Both the position numbers and the translations under genes were made by a program. Shown one piece after another: positions 6,711-15,420 of a stretch of DNA of 64,000 bases (the stretch's first letter is position 1; each line of letters begins with the position of its first letter). The DNA is from Clostridiales bacterium (lineage in GTDB: Bacteria > Bacillota > Clostridia > Lachnospirales > Lachnospiraceae): NCBI GenBank assembly GCA_015655075.1, contig JAATFT010000022.1:1-64000 (forward strand). Reading direction: 5' to 3'. Below the pieces are notes generated by a model that was given only the letters and a program-made list of their open reading frames with translations, was not told the DNA's origin and did not search any database.

Positions 6711-8522
6711 TTACAGTTCATTTATCGTATCAGTTATCGCCATCTTCCGAATCCGTTTTGACGGAACATAGACCGCAGCAATAGCAGCAACGAAAACGAA
6801 CAGAAATATTATCATTATAGGAATAACGGGGACACTCCAAGTGGCGTAGTTAAAGTGGGAGGTAATAAGATTGTCATATAACAACTTGCTAAGCAACAAA
6901 CCAGCTACACAGCCGACTATACATCCGGATAAGGCGTAGGTAAATGCTTCGGCAGCAATCATTTTTGTTAACTGGTGTTCGTCCATACCGACTGCACGCA
7001 TTGCTCCATACTGCTTTATTCTTGCGGACACACTCATAGAAATACTGTTCATAATATTGAGTACAGTAACCAAAGTAATAATTGCTAAAAATCCATATAC
7101 AAAGAACAAAAATGCCATATAAGTGCTGGTCGTGCGCTGGTCGCGCTTGTCACTAAACGTGTATTCTTCACCGACTACATTACGGATTGCTGTCACGTCC
7201 TCGTCCGTTGCGTCTTTCGTTGTCTGTATCATCATAAGGGAATAATCAGTTATACCAGTCAGACGTGCAAAAGTTTCGCCAGAAGTAATAATCGTTATTT
7301 TACCATTTGTATTGCCATCACTGCTGAAAGGGTCATATTTCAGCAAACCTGCAATTTCAAATTCCTCATTGCCTACCCTTATTTTATCGCCTATCTCTAA
7401 GGGACTATCTTTGTCCCAGGTTGCAAGTACATAATTGCTGTCCCCATATACCTTTGAAATATCACTGCCTTTTCTAAGTTGCTTATCCTTTATAAGACAA
7501 TCTAAATCAAATTCATCATAGGAAATAATATCAATCGTACTCGACATAATAGTATCTTTATTTAATTCTGCCGGAATATCAAAATTGCTCCTGCGGCCAA
7601 AAACACGTTCTACACCTTTCATTCCACTAATCGTATCAAGCAACTTACGGTCTACCGAATTTGAACTGTCATTACTGGAAATGTTGATGTCAGAAGTATC
7701 CGACGACTGGGGCATAAGGTAGCCGATAAACTCTATGAAAACGGAAAAACTCAAAAAAAGGATAATACTAAGTGCAAATGAGCCTGTCATAAGTAATAGA
7801 TTTTTCTTTACCGATACTGCATGATGAATGCCAAGAGCAGTTTCAATTTTTGAAAACCGGATATTTACTGCATGGTGCATATTATTTGTGCTTTCTGCAC
7901 TACCCGATACTGCTGTCACAGGTGATACTTTAGCAGCCCGTTTTGCAGGAGAACTGGCGGCAATGAGAACCGTAACAACACCCACAATAATTCCGCTGAT
8001 AATGCCGATTAAGCTTACTCTGAAAAGAGGTATATTTGAAAACTCCTCGCCGACAAGAAAACGTAAAGCAGCGCACAACCCCCATGTAATAACAATTCCA
8101 AGTATGACCCCTAACGGGACCGCAGTTTTGCACCAGTTAAGAGCTTCCAGTCTTACAAAACGGATAATCTGTTGTCTGCTCATTCCAATGCAGCGCATCA
8201 TTCCAAAAAACCTTGTCCGTTGGGCGACATTGCTGTTTATGCTGCTTGAAATCATCAATACTCCTGCAATCAGTATCAGAATAAACAATACTACCGCCAC
8301 GGAAAATAATGCCTGCACAGTTGCATTGTTGCTTAATTCTTGGAGTGACAGACTGCCATGCTTATTCAGTAATCTTGTTTTCTCCATTCTAACGCCCATC
8401 TCTGCCATGCTGAAAACAGCAGTTACCAAAAATACGGCAAATATGATACACAGAAGCGTCATGCGGTTCTGCCGTCTGTGTACTTTTGCAGAAATCGGAA
8501 TTAGGCTAAGATAGCTTTTCAT
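6711..8522 (-). CDS. FtsX/MacB-type ABC transporter permease
   Basis: The 603-aa membrane protein has the duplicated FtsX layout. One TM lies near the N-terminus ([20 protein letters not shown]). A first FtsX core has three TMs, a fifth TM is near residue 240, and an extracytoplasmic domain of roughly 190 residues rich in Ser and Asp follows. A second FtsX core has three TMs ([17 protein letters not shown]). The ATG at 8522 overlaps the ATPase stop by 4 bases; an upstream ATG at 8531 is less likely. It is encoded after a response regulator, kinase and ATPase. That order is typical of peptide-sensing transporters of the VncRS/BceRS neighbourhood, which export or detach antimicrobial peptides. 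The substrate is not shown by sequence. Confidence 0.88.
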   Translation of the reverse strand: MKSYLSLIPISAKVHRRQNRMTLLCIIFAVFLVTAVFSMAEMGVRMEKTRLLNKHGSLSLQELSNNATVQALFSVAVVLFILILIAGVLMISSSINSNVAQRTRFFGMMRCIGMSRQQIIRFVRLEALNWCKTAVPLGVILGIVITWGLCAALRFLVGEEFSNIPLFRVSLIGIISGIIVGVVTVLIAASSPAKRAAKVSPVTAVSGSAESTNNMHHAVNIRFSKIETALGIHHAVSVKKNLLLMTGSFALSIILFLSFSVFIEFIGYLMPQSSDTSDINISSNDSSNSVDRKLLDTISGMKGVERVFGRRSNFDIPAELNKDTIMSSTIDIISYDEFDLDCLIKDKQLRKGSDISKVYGDSNYVLATWDKDSPLEIGDKIRVGNEEFEIAGLLKYDPFSSDGNTNGKITIITSGETFARLTGITDYSLMMIQTTKDATDEDVTAIRNVVGEEYTFSDKRDQRTTSTYMAFLFFVYGFLAIITLVTVLNIMNSISMSVSARIKQYGAMRAVGMDEHQLTKMIAAEAFTYALSGCIVGCVAGLLLSKLLYDNLITSHFNYATWSVPVIPIMIIFLFVFVAAIAAVYVPSKRIRKMAITDTINEL

Positions 8523-9202
8523 TCGCGGCACCTCCCTAAATCGGTCAATATGCCATCGGACACTTGCAGTATCCTGTCTGCGGTCTGTGCGATACTTCGG
8601 TTATGGGTAATCATAACAACAGTCTGCTCATACTTTCTTGCAGCTTCTTTTAGCAAAGTAATCACTTCACTGCTATTTTGCGTGTCCAGATTACCCGTCG
8701 GCTCGTCGGCAAGGATAAGCGACGGCCGCGTAATTAGCGCACGTCCTATTGCTACACGCTGTTGCTGACCACCTGATAATTGACTGGGTAAATGGTGGCG
8801 GCGTTCTTTCAAATTAAGCACCGTAAGTAGTTCCTCAAGATACTTTTTATCGGGCTTTTGATAATCAAGCAGTACGGGAAATATGATGTTTTGCTCAACA
8901 TTCAATTCTGGAATTAGATTAAAACTCTGAAAAATAAATCCAATATTTCTGCGCCGAAAAATTGTCAAGCTGCTGTCTTTCATGGAAAAAATATCTTTAC
9001 CGTCCATAAATACCTTGCCGGAAGTGGGCGTATCAAGCGCACCTACCATATTCAGAAGTGTACTCTTGCCGGAGCCGGATTCTCCGACTATTGCGACAAA
9101 TTCACCTTTCGGAACGGAAAAGCTGATATCTTTTAATGCATGTACGGCGGCTTCACCGCTGCCATAGGTTTTAGAAATTGATTTAACTTCCAATAAATTC
9201 AT
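8519..9202 (-). CDS. ABC transporter ATP-binding protein (LolD/MacB/BceA-like)
   Basis: The 227-aa ATPase is intact, with Walker [10 protein letters not shown]-loop near [11 protein letters not shown], signature LSGGQQQR, Walker B LILADEP and the H-loop in [12 protein letters not shown]. It belongs to the subfamily that pairs with FtsX-like permeases. The permease start overlaps its stop (ATGA). About 70 bp separates it from the upstream kinase gene. Confidence 0.92.
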   Translation of the reverse strand: MNLLEVKSISKTYGSGEAAVHALKDISFSVPKGEFVAIVGESGSGKSTLLNMVGALDTPTSGKVFMDGKDIFSMKDSSLTIFRRRNIGFIFQSFNLIPELNVEQNIIFPVLLDYQKPDKKYLEELLTVLNLKERRHHLPSQLSGGQQQRVAIGRALITRPSLILADEPTGNLDTQNSSEVITLLKEAARKYEQTVVMITHNRSIAQTADRILQVSDGILTDLGRCRE

Positions 9203-9271
9203 AGGTTATCCTCTTTCTGTCTTGATATTGAAAGATTATCATGTCAATCTTACTGTTATATGACACTCGCC

Positions 9272-10309
9272 CTACAATTTTGTAGGAATTAAAAAATTGA
9301 TTGTAAAAGTAGTGCCAATACCCAATTCGCTGTCAACCTCGATTGTTCCGCTGTGTGCTTCAACAATAGCTTTCGCAAGCGGTAACCCAAGTCCGATACC
9401 TTGCGTGTCTTTAGAAAAACGACTGCGATAAAATCTTTTGAAAATATGGTGTAAATCCTCTGGGTGAATACCGCCTCCGCTGTCTTTTATGATGACTTGA
9501 ATAACAGACGCAAATTGTTTCCATTCAATATGAATAGCATTTCCTTTTTGCGTATGGTCAAAAGCGTTTTTAACAATATTACTGATTGCTTCAATCAGCC
9601 AATTACGGTCACATAATAAAGTAACGTCATCATCGCCAGACAGATATATTTCCTTTTCCTCCTGCTTGGCACGAAATGAAAAGTGCTTTTCTATACTGCC
9701 CATCAATTCAGATACATTTTCTACAGCTTTCTCAATCATGATTGTTCCGGCATCGAGTTTTGTAATTTTCAAGAGGTTTTGCACCAGTGTTTCTATTCTG
9801 TCAAGCTCCTGCTCTGAAAAAACAGTAAACTCCTTGATTGTCGGTAAATTCTTTGCTTCTTCTTGCATAATGCCATTATAGATATTAAGGGCAGCAAGCG
9901 GAGTTTTTAACTGGTGGGAAATATCGGAAATGGTATCTTTCAAATTTTTTTTTGCTTTCCCCTCATTTTCAGCGTGGGCATTCAAAATAGAAACTAAGGA
10001 ATTTACTTCATGAAATAGTCTGTATAGCTCGCCTTCATCATCACATTCAATACGTGCATTTTGATTTCCAGAAATATATTCTTTGATTTGCGTTACCGCA
10101 TTTTCCATGATTATATTTTGTTCCTTGAAATACCTATAACCTATTGCCAATATCGAGATACTCATGCACAAGGAACATACCAATATACACAATGCTGCAT
10201 TTTCAAATTTCAAACCTATGAAAGCAGCAGAAATCAAGGTAAATGCTACTATAAGCAGTAATACCAAACGAAAAAGTTTTTTGATTTTCCTGTTTACCAG
10301 TATTTTCAT
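9272..10309 (-). CDS. Sensor histidine kinase (VncS-like)
   Basis: The 345-aa product has two N-terminal membrane helices separated by a very short loop (LFRLVLLLIVAFTLISAAFI and a second near residue 45), followed by HAMP-like and HisKA regions. The phosphoacceptor His is in DISHQLKTPLAAL. The ATPase domain has N-box SNIVKNAFDH, G1 DSGGGI and G2 GIGLGLPLAKAI. ATG 10309 overlaps the response regulator stop by 4 bases. The lack of a large extracellular domain suggests that it senses through the membrane or through the partner transporter, as in intramembrane-sensing kinases. Confidence 0.9.
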   Translation of the reverse strand: MKILVNRKIKKLFRLVLLLIVAFTLISAAFIGLKFENAALCILVCSLCMSISILAIGYRYFKEQNIIMENAVTQIKEYISGNQNARIECDDEGELYRLFHEVNSLVSILNAHAENEGKAKKNLKDTISDISHQLKTPLAALNIYNGIMQEEAKNLPTIKEFTVFSEQELDRIETLVQNLLKITKLDAGTIMIEKAVENVSELMGSIEKHFSFRAKQEEKEIYLSGDDDVTLLCDRNWLIEAISNIVKNAFDHTQKGNAIHIEWKQFASVIQVIIKDSGGGIHPEDLHHIFKRFYRSRFSKDTQGIGLGLPLAKAIVEAHSGTIEVDSELGIGTTFTINFLIPTKL

Positions 10310-11004
10310 CGTACACCCCAATCAACGGTATTCCATTTATACCCCATACGCCGAACCGTCACTATTTTTTGAGGTTCGCCCGGATCGTCCTCGATTTTTG
10401 TACGCAGTCTGCGTATATATACGGTAAGAGTATTGTTATCTATATAGTTTTCGTTACAATCCCATAGTTTGCTTAAAATCTGTTCCGACGAAAGAACAAT
10501 ATTGGGATTTTCCATAAACAGGCATAACAATTTGTACTCACTTGCTGTTAAGTCAAGTTGTTTTCCATTTTTATAGACTTCTCCTTTTAGCAGTTGTACG
10601 TTTATGCCATTAGAATTTAATTCAGTATCTGTTTGATTAAAATTGTCACTTCTGCGAAGCAAAGCATTTATTCTCGACATAAACACCGCCAGTTTGAACG
10701 GCTTTGTTATGTAATCATCGCCGCCAATATCAAGCCCCATTATGATATCCGTTTCTTCATCAGCAGCAGTAAGAAACATAATCGGCACCTTTGATGTTTT
10801 ACGAATTTTTTTGCATAAATCATAGCCGGAGCCATCGGGAAGCGACACGTCCAAAATCACCAAATCATATTTCCCATTTGTCCATAGTGCTTCTGCTTCA
10901 AGACTTGTACGGGCAACATCTATTTCATATCCTTGCTTTTTGATAGCAAAAGATAAACCACTAATTAAACTCAAATCATCTTCAACAAAGAAAATATGTT
11001 TCAT
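10306..11004 (-). CDS. OmpR/PhoB-family response regulator (VncR-like)
   Basis: The 232-aa protein has a receiver domain with the acidic pair FVEDD, phosphorylation site LVILDVSLPDG and the conserved Lys in DDYITKPFK. A C-terminal winged helix follows (LTASEYKLLCLFMENPNIVL and LTVYIRRLRTKI). Its start overlaps the stop of the small HTH gene, and its end overlaps the kinase start, both by 4 bases. It likely controls the ABC transporter encoded downstream. Confidence 0.92.
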   Translation of the reverse strand: MKHIFFVEDDLSLISGLSFAIKKQGYEIDVARTSLEAEALWTNGKYDLVILDVSLPDGSGYDLCKKIRKTSKVPIMFLTAADEETDIIMGLDIGGDDYITKPFKLAVFMSRINALLRRSDNFNQTDTELNSNGINVQLLKGEVYKNGKQLDLTASEYKLLCLFMENPNIVLSSEQILSKLWDCNENYIDNNTLTVYIRRLRTKIEDDPGEPQKIVTVRRMGYKWNTVDWGVR

Positions 11005-11195
11005 TTGTTTTCACCGTCCTTCATTTTTCTGCGTGTATGTCGTCCGTCAACGGGCTTCTCCGCGTCTTTTGGTATCAGCCACATACGGCTAAACCATATC
11101 ACACCGGGTATGCGGTTTCCTTCGCAAAGTTTTTGTACGCGCCGTTCTGAAATTCCCCATTTTTTCGCGGCTTCGGGGGCAGAAATGTAATCCAT
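11001..11195 (-). CDS. Excisionase-like HTH protein (64 aa)
   Basis: ATG 11195 has AAAGGA 9 bases upstream. The product reads MDYISAPEAAKKWGISERRV, then QKLCEGNRIPGVIWFSRMW and DAEKPVDGR, a winged-helix MerR/Xis-like fold often called a DNA-binding helix-turn-helix protein in clostridial mobile elements. It heads the RR-HK-ABC operon with an ATGA overlap to the regulator, so it is probably co-transcribed. It may act as an excision or transcription factor. A decayed relative lies at 15948-16111. Confidence 0.75.
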   Translation of the reverse strand: MDYISAPEAAKKWGISERRVQKLCEGNRIPGVIWFSRMWLIPKDAEKPVDGRHTRRKMKDGENK

Positions 11196-11201
11196 AATCA
11201 C

Positions 11202-11512
11202 CCGTCCTTTCTTTGGTGTACCACTTTATATTATATACGGCAGACCGAATAATAACAAGGACATTTATGATTTACTTAAGTCAATTAAATGATATGTGTA
11301 CTCATATCGAAAACATCAGCTATGCCAAGCCGTCACGGTAAGGTGGCGGCTCCTTTTTCAATAGAAACGAAAGACATAGATACATAAAGAGCCCTCCAAT
11401 TACAAAACTGCCATTGCAAGGCTTTTTATCTAAGAAATGCTATTGCTTTATAGAATGGCAGTTGTATTATAGTTTTATAGCAAATCAATGAGCAGTGTTT
11501 AGGAGCATATTT
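11202..11512. other. Intergenic spacer with two inverted repeats, no gene seen
   Basis: The spacer separates two minus-strand units. It holds a terminator-like hairpin (11328-11358), an inverted repeat AACTGCCATT/AATGGCAGTT (11406-11415 and 11454-11463), and a 24-codon plus-strand frame from 11267 that I do not regard as a supported gene. Confidence 0.4.
11328..11358 (+). terminator. Intrinsic terminator-like hairpin
   Basis: AGCCGTCAC (11328-11336) pairs with GTGGCGGCT (11343-11351) with one mismatch and is followed by CCTTTTTC. It reads on the plus strand and has no intact upstream plus-strand gene. Confidence 0.5.
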
Positions 11513-12226
11513 TTAAACATCAGCATATCGAAATGTTTTCAATGCCAGTAGCAATGCGACGATTGCCACTAATAATACAAGCCCTGTATTTATTAAGTAA
11601 CTGGCCCATGCTAAGTCAAATGCGCTACGCAAGGCATTGACAAACCACTGGAAAGGGTTAAATCGGTTGATGATTTGAATAAATTCAGGGGTATTGTTCA
11701 GAGAGTAGAAAGCACTGCTGCTCAACAAAAGCGGCATAGTGATGATGTTTGTCAGCATACTTACATTGTTTTCTGTCCGGCTCAGACTGGCTATGAAAAA
11801 GCTAAAGAAAACATAGCTGAGTGCAGCAAAGATAAGGACAGGAATCACTGCGAGAAAAGATTGAACGGGAACGCTCAGTTTGAGTGCAAATATTCCTGAC
11901 AGTATTACAAGCATTGCACACAGAAAAGAAATCGAAGTCCATGCCCCTGACATGCTGCATACATACTTCCAAAGGGGCATAGGCGTTACCCGCAGCAGGT
12001 TATATACACCTCTCCGGCGTTGTGTCAATATGGCAAAAGATGTAGTTGTAAATGCATAGAACAAAATACTGATAGCCATCACCGTTAATATGCGTTCGGG
12101 ATATTCCGGGGATTTTATAAAGATTCCCAAACCAATCGAGCCTCCCATTGGCAGGATAATCGACCATAATAGCAAAAAGGGATCTCGGCTTGCCGATTTG
12201 AATGTAAGGCTAAATATTGTTTTCAT
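11513..12226 (-). CDS. ABC-2 type transporter permease
   Basis: The 237-aa membrane protein has six predicted membrane segments. Examples are ILTVMAISILFYAFTTTSFA near residue 50 and a final LVLLVAIVALLLALKTF. The ABC-2 signature region RRRGVYNLLRVTPMPLWKYV is present. It shares a few bases with the end of the upstream ATPase reading frame. Such pairs export drugs, lipids or peptides. Because the partner ATPase gene carries a nonsense codon, this permease may be orphaned. Confidence 0.85.
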   Translation of the reverse strand: MKTIFSLTFKSASRDPFLLLWSIILPMGGSIGLGIFIKSPEYPERILTVMAISILFYAFTTTSFAILTQRRRGVYNLLRVTPMPLWKYVCSMSGAWTSISFLCAMLVILSGIFALKLSVPVQSFLAVIPVLIFAALSYVFFSFFIASLSRTENNVSMLTNIITMPLLLSSSAFYSLNNTPEFIQIINRFNPFQWFVNALRSAFDLAWASYLINTGLVLLVAIVALLLALKTFRYADV

Positions 12227-12956
12227 TTGATTCCCTCCCTGCTTGTGTGTTGTCGGTCAATTCAAGATATAAACTTTCAAGATTTTCCGCGTGATATTGT
12301 TGTAAAAGGCTCTCCGGCTGACCTTGTGCAACAATTTGCCCCTCGTGCATTAGAATAATGCGGTCAGCTATACGGGATACTTCTTCCATGTCATGCGACG
12401 AAAAGAGAACGGTTACCTCATTTTCTGCCAGTCATTGAATCATATTTCTTACTTTGTGTCGGGCGCGTGGGTCAAGCCCCGCCGCTGGCTCGTCAAGTAT
12501 AATAAAATCCGGATTGTGTAGGGTAGTAACAGCAATTGCAAGCCTTTTCTGTTGTCCGCCAGATAGGCGCGATGCAAGCGTTTTTCTTGCTTCCTGTAAA
12601 TTGCATTCCTCCAATTTTCTCTGGATTTGCTGTTTATCAACCTTTACGTTGTAAAGCGCCGCAAACAGCCGCAAATTTTCTTCGGCAGTATAACCTTCAA
12701 AAAAAGGAGTAGATTGCAGTTGAACGCCTATATGCGCCCGAAAATCCTCCCTCCAGCGCGTGATTGTTCCGGCATCCGGCTGTAATATCCCTAAGAGCAT
12801 TGCCAGTGTGGTTGATTTTCCGGCTCCATTTGTTCCAATCAGCGCGAGAATTTCCCCTTGTTTGATTTCTACATCAATGCCTCTTACAACTTCGCGGTTA
12901 TGAAATTGTTTGCGTATGCTTTTAGTTTCCATAAAAATCATTCTCAAAATCTCCAT
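12210..12956 (-). pseudogene. ABC-2 transporter ATPase interrupted by an in-frame TGA
   Basis: From ATG 12956 the frame encodes Walker A IGTNGAGKST, signature LSGGQQKR and Walker B FIILDEPAAGLDPRARHKV, and then meets TGA at 12432-12434 after MIQ. The same frame continues beyond the stop with LAENEVTVLFSSHDMEEVSR, containing the H-loop His, and the normal C-terminus to a TAG at 12210. A single substitution has therefore split a gene of about 248 codons. The 174-aa truncated product lacks the H-loop and is unlikely to hydrolyse ATP normally. Confidence 0.85.
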
Positions 12957-12972
12957 CTTAGTTTATGTTGTT

Positions 12973-12988
12973 TATTCAATGTTGAGTA
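12973..12988. promoter_or_regulatory. Probable PadR operator in front of the ABC ATPase gene
   Basis: TATTCAATGTTGAGTA is a near-palindrome and, apart from one base, is the reverse complement of the site at 13585-13600 in front of padR. Both sites lie 17 bases upstream of the start codon of the gene they precede. PadR proteins usually bind such dyads in their own promoter and at a transporter gene. Confidence 0.65.
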
Positions 12989-13001
12989 TTGGCGTTATTT
13001 T

Positions 13002-13025
13002 TTCTCCCTCTATTATGAGGGAGAA
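13002..13025. other. Hairpin after the padR-like gene
   Basis: TTCTCCCTC (13002-13010) pairs perfectly with GAGGGAGAA (13017-13025). It lies just past the padR stop on the minus strand, but the T-tract is on the other strand, so it may be an mRNA stabiliser or weak terminator between padR and the ABC genes. Confidence 0.4.
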
Positions 13026-13028
13026 TTT

Positions 13029-13568
13029 TTAGTGTTCTGTGTCCAAAAGTGCCAAAGCCTTGTCAACAAAATCCTGTTGCTGTTTTATTATAGAAAACAT
13101 ATTATCCATTATCAGCATAACCATAGGGGGAATTTTATGGTTCATGGCTGCGTCTTTTGCTTTAAAGCCTTGCTTTACTGCGTCATATTCATCCTTTAGA
13201 GCGTTTCGTTGCTGTTCAAGAGCTTTCCGGCATTCATCCACTGATAGCTTTTCATAAAATGATAAACCGGAATATAACGTTGAGGGATAAAGTACGGAAG
13301 AAACTTTTAATGCATCCTTGATGAGCGTCTGGAGATAAGTTCTCCCAACTCCCGTAATAGAGTAAACAGCCTTTTGACGGTGTCCTGTCTGTTCTATGCT
13401 TGTAACTGCAACATAACCCTCTTGCTCCATTTTTTTTAACGCATGGTAGATAGAGCCAATCAACACACCGCCCCAACGTTCCGCATCCGTCATTTGCAAT
13501 GCCTGCTGAATATCATAGCCGGACATTGGCTGAACATCTAACATTCCAAGTACAAGTAGTCGTGTCAA
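13029..13568 (-). CDS. PadR-family transcriptional regulator
   Basis: The 179-aa protein has the PadR winged helix at residues 1-80 (LGMLDVQPMSGYDIQQALQM, IGSIYHALKKMEQEGYV and a beta wing with HRQKAVYSIT) and a C-terminal helical dimerisation domain. It is encoded directly upstream of the ABC ATPase and permease on the same strand. PadR repressors of this class release an exporter operon when a toxic ligand binds. Twin dyads at 13585-13600 and 12973-12988 are its probable operators. Confidence 0.88.
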   Translation of the reverse strand: MTRLLVLGMLDVQPMSGYDIQQALQMTDAERWGGVLIGSIYHALKKMEQEGYVAVTSIEQTGHRQKAVYSITGVGRTYLQTLIKDALKVSSVLYPSTLYSGLSFYEKLSVDECRKALEQQRNALKDEYDAVKQGFKAKDAAMNHKIPPMVMLIMDNMFSIIKQQQDFVDKALALLDTEH

Positions 13569-13584
13569 TCCATTTCACCTCACT

Positions 13585-13600
13585 TACTCAACGTTGAATA
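13585..13600. promoter_or_regulatory. Probable PadR autoregulatory operator
   Basis: TACTCAACGTTGAATA contains the perfect core TCAACGTTGA and lies 17 bases upstream of the padR-like start. It matches the reverse complement of the site in front of the ABC ATPase at 15 of 16 positions. Confidence 0.68.
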
Positions 13601-13651
13601 TTATATCATTGATTAAATGGGTTTGTCAAGGTCGTGGTAGAGCATGAAGTG

Positions 13652-13692
13652 AAAACAAGCGTATTGTTCAAAATAAACAATACGTTTGTTTT
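13652..13692. terminator. Strong hairpin in the spacer between padR and the zinc-ribbon genes
   Basis: AAAACAAGCGTATTGTT (13652-13668) pairs with AACAATACGTTTGTTTT (13676-13692) with one mismatch. It could end transcription arriving from the zinc-ribbon operon. Confidence 0.5.
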
Positions 13693-13881
13693 CTAGACAT
13701 GTTACTTGGCAGTGCCCATAAACAGTTTAATGTTTATACTTTCTTATTACGGACTGCCTTGCCACCGCTCCTTTTGCTTGTAGCAGAATAAAATAAAAAA
13801 TCCCCGGTGGCTGACCGGAGTGCGTTTTAATATAATTTATAAAAATTAAGATATAATAAAGCAGAAATATTGAGGAAGTAA

Positions 13882-13915
13882 GGAACCGTTGCCACAGAGG
13901 GGACGGTTCCTTTTT
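13882..13915 (+). terminator. Intrinsic terminator-like hairpin
   Basis: GGAACCGT (13882-13889) pairs with ACGGTTCC (13903-13910) and is followed by five T residues. It lies downstream of the zinc-ribbon operon and reads on the opposite strand. Nothing else was recognised between 13693 and 13938. Confidence 0.5.
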
Positions 13916-13938
13916 CTAATGAAGAGCCAGACTTAAAT

Positions 13939-14793
13939 TTATTCGGTAGATTCCAGCTCGGCCATGTCAGCCTCAACCTTTTTCTTGATTTCTTTATCGG
14001 TTAGCCCCGCCTTAACAAGTAGTGTTCCTCTATTTTCAGCTATATTTACTAAAGCGTCTTTAGCCCTCTGTATATATTCCTGGGCTTTTGATAAATCACT
14101 TGTTTTGCCTGAATCAATATATTTTATTAACTTTTCAGCAGCTTGCTGATCAGATAATGCTACCAATTCAAATGCACTTAAATAAGTTTTTTCTTCATCT
14201 GTAGTCCCGTAATCATACGAGGTTGATGCATTGGCAAAATAGTCTTTAGCATCAGCACATACGTTATAAAAATCAAGGCTATTGGCTTGGTTATCAGAAT
14301 AAGCCGATATACTTTTCATGAAGTTGTTGTGGGAATTATAAAGGATTTTAAAATCTTCCCATGTTTGCTCATCAAATTTCAAAAGAGCAGTCCGAGTATC
14401 TTCAGCATCCTTGCTATTACCATCAGCTTTCTTAGAATCACCTTTGCTGGAAACTGCCCCGGATGTATCGGTACTTGATGGTACGGGATGATTATAAACG
14501 TATGCAAACATAAATACAAAAAACATAGTCACAAGTATCTTTGCAAAATTATTCCACTTAGAATTTTTCCACATAAAATATATACCTACAGGGAAAAATA
14601 GTATGAGCATGAATACTATAAATCCGGAACGTTCAGTTAATTTATTTTTTACTTTTTTATCACTAGAAAATTTTGAATAATCAATGCGCACATTTTCCGA
14701 AGTATCAGTTATTGAGTTGTCGCTTATTGTTGGTGTTCCACAATCAGGGCAGAAATTTCCTTCATATTCTCTCCCACATTTTCTACAAAACAT
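13939..14793 (-). CDS. Zinc-ribbon membrane protein
   Basis: ATG 14793 has AGGGAGGG upstream; the longer frame from 14835 overlaps the previous gene. The 284-aa product starts with a zinc ribbon (MFCRKCGREYEGNFCPDCG). It then has a Ser/Asn-rich linker, two close membrane segments near residues 60-105 (FIVFMLILFFPVGIYFMW and ILVTMFFVFMFAYVY) and an extracytoplasmic helical domain of about 160 residues. The topology suggests a cytoplasmic ribbon tethered to an external sensor-like domain. No enzyme motif is seen. It forms an operon with the next zinc-ribbon gene. Confidence 0.7.
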   Translation of the reverse strand: MFCRKCGREYEGNFCPDCGTPTISDNSITDTSENVRIDYSKFSSDKKVKNKLTERSGFIVFMLILFFPVGIYFMWKNSKWNNFAKILVTMFFVFMFAYVYNHPVPSSTDTSGAVSSKGDSKKADGNSKDAEDTRTALLKFDEQTWEDFKILYNSHNNFMKSISAYSDNQANSLDFYNVCADAKDYFANASTSYDYGTTDEEKTYLSAFELVALSDQQAAEKLIKYIDSGKTSDLSKAQEYIQRAKDALVNIAENRGTLLVKAGLTDKEIKKKVEADMAELESTE

Positions 14794-14812
14794 CTGTGTT
14801 ACCCTCCCTTGA

Positions 14813-15319
14813 TTATACTTTAAATTGTTTTCCACAATTTAAGCAAGTTACTTTTACCTTCTTCGCACCAATATTACCGGCCATTAAACCTAATGGACCT
14901 AAAGCCCATGCTCCTACAACGGCTTTACCTATACCAAATCCCTTTTTATTACCCGATAAAGACGTTGACCCACAATATGGACATCTTGTCATGGATTCGT
15001 ATTGTTTCTGCTGTAATTCTAACTGCTGTTGTTGTGCTTGCAATGTCATGGCTTGAAGTTTTAACTGAGCTTCCTGTAATGAAAAATCTGACTCATTTTG
15101 TAAATTAAGACTGTTTTTGGTTTGAACGATATTATCCGCATGTATCGGCGAACCGCAATTCGTGCAAAAATTATCTTCACTATTAATTGAGTATCCGCAT
15201 TTATTACATGAAGAACCATTTAGAGATACAACTGACATTTCTTCGGTGATTTTAACTCCGCAATGAATACAATAAAAACTGTCATCTGGTATATCTTTAA
15301 AGCAATTTGGACATATCAT
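14813..15319 (-). CDS. Soluble protein with three zinc ribbons
   Basis: The 168-aa product has an N-terminal ribbon (MICPNCFKDIPDDSFYCIHC), a second (CNKCGYSINSEDNFCTNCG) and a Gln-rich helix (LQAQQQQLELQQKQYESM is close to the visible pattern). A C-terminal ribbon spans CPYCGSTSLSGNKKG to TCLNCGKQF around a glycine-rich hydrophobic loop. AGGAGG precedes the start. It is the first gene inside the right junction and the promoter-proximal partner of the membrane zinc-ribbon gene. The function is unknown. Confidence 0.7.
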   Translation of the reverse strand: MICPNCFKDIPDDSFYCIHCGVKITEEMSVVSLNGSSCNKCGYSINSEDNFCTNCGSPIHADNIVQTKNSLNLQNESDFSLQEAQLKLQAMTLQAQQQQLELQQKQYESMTRCPYCGSTSLSGNKKGFGIGKAVVGAWALGPLGLMAGNIGAKKVKVTCLNCGKQFKV

Positions 15320-15381
15320 ATATATCCCTCCTATGTATTTATACTGATAGTATGGGATTCGTCACCTATTTTGTCAATATA

Positions 15382-15417
15382 AAAAAGAAAGATACTCATG
15401 CAATTTTCTTTCTTTTT
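15382..15417. terminator. Hairpin at the right end of the element
   Basis: AAAAAGAAAG (15382-15391) pairs with CTTTCTTTTT (15408-15417), 10 bp before the right junction core. It may insulate the element from the host gene or belong to the recombinase site. Confidence 0.4.
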
Positions 15418-15420
15418 GCG

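Noticed and set aside
7828-8514. Long plus-strand open frame opposite the FtsX-type permease
   Set aside because: It is antisense to a clear membrane protein gene, lacks a ribosome binding site and has no recognisable motif.
6711-11195. Assignment of the two-component/ABC operon as a specific bacitracin or vancomycin resistance system
   Set aside because: The gene order fits peptide sensing, but nothing in the sequence names the ligand, and the permease differs from the ten-helix BceB form.
11267-11341. 24-codon frame in the spacer after the excisionase-like gene
   Set aside because: It has no ribosome binding site and ends inside a terminator-like hairpin.
12432-12434. TGA in the ABC ATPase as a selenocysteine codon
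   Set aside because: The position is not catalytic in ABC ATPases and no SECIS-like hairpin follows directly; an ordinary nonsense mutation is simpler.
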